Shown piece by piece: positions 62,240-64,000 of a stretch of DNA of 64,000 bases. This stretch comes from Variovorax sp. WS11 (GTDB lineage Bacteria > Pseudomonadota > Gammaproteobacteria > Burkholderiales > Burkholderiaceae_C). The stretch spans positions 3,844,001 through 3,908,000 of the forward strand of contig NZ_JAAGOW010000001.1 in NCBI RefSeq assembly GCF_010499245.1, given 5' to 3'. Numbering within the stretch: the stretch's first letter is position 1; each line of letters opens with the position of its first letter. The position numbers were made by a program, and so were the translations under genes. The notes below the pieces were generated by a model, which ran no database searches, was not told where the DNA came from, and worked only from the letters and a program-made list of their open reading frames with translations.

Positions 62240-63279
62240 GGGCGGAGGGCGCTCTCACGGTCTTGCGTCCCGGCTTGCTGGCTTCCGTGCAGGACCTGGG
62301 CCGTTACGGGCACCGGCAGCAAGGCATCTGTCCGGGCGGTGCGCTCGACGCACTCGGGCTCACGCTGGCGAATCGGCTGGTGGGCAACTGCGACAACGCG
62401 GCCGGGCTCGAGCTCACCCTGGGCGGGTGCGAGATCCGCTTCGAGGCACCCACCCGCATCGCGCTGACCGGCGATGACTTCGGCGCGCGGCTCGATGGTG
62501 CGCCGCTGTGGCCCTGCTGGAGCGTTCCGGTGCAGCCGGGCCAGGTGCTGCGGCTCGGACCTGCGAACGAATGGAGCGCGAAGGCGGGCCTGCGCAGTTG
62601 GCTCGCCGTTGCCGGCGGCATCGACGTGCCGCCGGTCATCGGCTCGCGCAGCACCGATCTCAAGGCCGGCTTCGGCGGCCACCTGGGGCGCGCGCTCAAG
62701 AAGGGGGATCGCCTCCCCTTGGGCGTGCCGAGCCTCGATGCGGTGCGCCTGGCGCGGCGTGCCTTCGGCCTGCGTGCGCCCGACTGGGAGCAGGACAAGG
62801 ACGGCGCCGCCGTCCTGCGCGTCATGCCCGGCCCCGAGTTCGAGCAGTTCACGCTCGCCGCGCGTGAACAGCTGTGGGGCGCAGCCTGGCGCATCACGCC
62901 GCAGAGCAATCGCATGGGCATTCGCCTCGAGGGCCCCGAACTCAAGCGCAAGCGCAATGCCGACATGCTGTCCTCGGCCGTGATCCCCGGCACGATCCAG
63001 GTGCCGCCCTCGGGGCAGCCGATCATCCTGATGGGCGATGCCCAGACCACCGGCGGCTATCCGCGCATCGGCGTGGTGATCCGCGCCGATCTCTGGAAGC
63101 TCGCGCGGGCGCCGCTCAACGGCCGCCTGCGCCTTGCGGAAGTCGATGCCGCGGCCGCCCTGCAGGCCTGGGCCGAGCAGCGGCGCTACCTCGCGCAGCT
63201 CGGGCAATCCCTGGCGGCTGCGGGCTGGCCGCTGCCGGCGCACAATCCGGCCGAAGGAGAAAGCCACCATGCGGATTGA
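62236..63279 (+). CDS. pxpC: 5-oxoprolinase subunit C (PxpC/KipA, biotin-dependent carboxyltransferase type)
   Basis: 347 residues from a GTG that overlaps the pxpB stop. AHS2/carboxyltransferase domain: [46 protein letters not shown] and [16 protein letters not shown] are present. Part of the three-subunit 5-oxoprolinase. It overlaps pxpA by 11 nt. Confidence 0.93.
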   Translation: MRAEGALTVLRPGLLASVQDLGRYGHRQQGICPGGALDALGLTLANRLVGNCDNAAGLELTLGGCEIRFEAPTRIALTGDDFGARLDGAPLWPCWSVPVQPGQVLRLGPANEWSAKAGLRSWLAVAGGIDVPPVIGSRSTDLKAGFGGHLGRALKKGDRLPLGVPSLDAVRLARRAFGLRAPDWEQDKDGAAVLRVMPGPEFEQFTLAAREQLWGAAWRITPQSNRMGIRLEGPELKRKRNADMLSSAVIPGTIQVPPSGQPIILMGDAQTTGGYPRIGVVIRADLWKLARAPLNGRLRLAEVDAAAALQAWAEQRRYLAQLGQSLAAAGWPLPAHNPAEGESHHAD

Positions 63280-64000
63280 CCTCAACGCCGACCTCGGCGA
63301 AGGCTGCGACAACGACGAGGCGCTGCTCAAGCTCGTGAGCTCGGCCAACATCGCCTGCGGCTGGCATGCGGGCGATGCGAAGACCATGCGCCAGTGCGTG
63401 CGCTGGGCCCTCGACAACGGCGTCGCGATCGGCGCGCATCCCAGCTTTCCGGACCGCGAGAACTTCGGCCGCAGCGAGATGCAGCTGCCGCCCGAGGAGG
63501 TCGTTGCGGGCGTGCTCTACCAGGTCGGCGCGCTCGCCGCCATCGTCAAGGCCGAGGGCGGCACGCTGGCGCATGTCAAGCCGCACGGCGCGCTCTACAA
63601 CCAGGCGGTGAAGGAACCGGCGCTGGCCGAGGCCCTGTGCGAGGCCGTGCGGCGCTTCGACCCCGGCCTGCGCTTCTTCGGCCTCGCCGGCAGCGGGATG
63701 ATCGGCGCCGCCGAACGCGCGGGCCTGAAGCCGGTCGAGGAGGTGTTCGCCGACCGCGGCTACATGCCCGACGGCAGCCTGGTGCCGCGCAGCCGGCCCG
63801 GCGCCCTGATCGAGGACGAAGAGCAGTCGCTGGCGCAGACGTTGTCGCTGGTGCGCGATCACCGCGTGACCGCGATCGATGGCACGGTGGTGAAAGTCAA
63901 CGCGCAGACCGTCTGCCTGCATGGAGACGGCGCGCATGCTCTGGCCTTTGCGCGCCGCATCCGCGAGCGCCTCGAGAGCGAAGGCATCACGGTCGCCGCG
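63269..64000 (+). CDS. pxpA: 5-oxoprolinase subunit A (PxpA, LamB/YcsF family), 3' end outside window
   Basis: 244 codons seen of an expected ~250. LamB/YcsF markers: [16 protein letters not shown] at the start, [18 protein letters not shown] and the late [21 protein letters not shown] lies before ATG 63269. It opens the lactam with PxpBC and ATP. The frame is open to the window end, so the loss is only the last few residues. Confidence 0.94.
   Translation, partial: MRIDLNADLGEGCDNDEALLKLVSSANIACGWHAGDAKTMRQCVRWALDNGVAIGAHPSFPDRENFGRSEMQLPPEEVVAGVLYQVGALAAIVKAEGGTLAHVKPHGALYNQAVKEPALAEALCEAVRRFDPGLRFFGLAGSGMIGAAERAGLKPVEEVFADRGYMPDGSLVPRSRPGALIEDEEQSLAQTLSLVRDHRVTAIDGTVVKVNAQTVCLHGDGAHALAFARRIRERLESEGITVAA

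Overview
The window is 64 kb of GC-rich, densely coding chromosomal DNA. It most likely comes from a Comamonadaceae betaproteobacterium of the Variovorax/Ramlibacter type. The evidence is four orphan Bug/TctC periplasmic receptors without TctAB membrane partners, a cytochrome c oxidase locus in the order coxB-coxA-small assembly protein-ctaG-DUF2970-coxC-DUF2909-SURF1-ctaA-ctaB-SCO, and many LysR, IclR, MarR and AraC regulated catabolic clusters. I see no rRNA, tRNA, CRISPR array, insertion sequence or prophage. No gap between genes reaches 300 bases.

Layout. 0-7.5 kb is an accessory catabolic cluster: two TauD-type dioxygenases (the first cut by the window edge), two Bug receptors, a class III CoA transferase, a DUF849/BKACE enzyme, an AraC regulator and an RBBP9-like hydrolase. 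7.5-13.2 kb holds a LysR regulator divergent from a YcaC-like cysteine hydrolase, a XapX membrane protein, a Tat-exported YtcJ-type amidohydrolase with a Cys/His-rich tail, and an MFS exporter with a C-terminal monooxygenase-like domain. 13.3-15.3 kb carries an EamA exporter, an HU protein with a histone H1-like tail, and an NTF2-fold protein. 15.3-20.8 kb is the beta-ketoadipate end pathway (IclR regulator, pcaI, pcaJ, pcaF), followed by a Bug receptor and a convergent ornithine-cyclodeaminase-like gene. 20.8-25.4 kb is an RNA-repair locus: rtcR divergent from rtcB, a zinc-ribbon gene and rtcA, with a clear sigma-54 promoter.

25.5-26.6 kb holds a TauE exporter and a small protein. 26.7-36.1 kb is a hydroxycinnamate (ferulate/coumarate) cluster: a MarR regulator, acyl-CoA dehydrogenase, tannase/feruloyl-esterase-family lipoprotein, Bug receptor, SDR, feruloyl-CoA synthase and crotonase on one strand, and a divergent amidohydrolase resembling beta-ketoacyl-CoA hydrolases. 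Together they can encode CoA-dependent beta-oxidative deacetylation of ferulate to vanillate plus acetyl-CoA. That route would feed aromatic catabolism ending at the pcaIJF genes in the same window.

36.2-43.6 kb is mixed housekeeping: KefC/KefF, an orphan ParA, a MaoC hydratase, LysR, TrmL, ComF, a BioC-like methyltransferase with no recognisable SAM motif I, and DUF2244. 43.7-53.0 kb is the aa3-type cytochrome oxidase and its assembly genes, including a divergent second SCO-like protein. 53.0-64 kb holds an AlkD/HEAT-like protein, rpoH with a perfect CIRCE operator, a Mpo1-like protein, ftsY, a catalytic/non-catalytic M16 peptidase pair, an AIM24-like protein, rsmD, coaD and pxpBCA (5-oxoprolinase), the last gene running off the end.

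The most interesting items are the hydroxycinnamate cluster with its candidate operator, the three-gene RNA-repair operon, the CIRCE element on rpoH, the degenerate SCO-like and BioC-like proteins, and the Cys/His tail of the exported amidohydrolase. None is proven to be an undescribed system. They are the places where function is least settled by homology.
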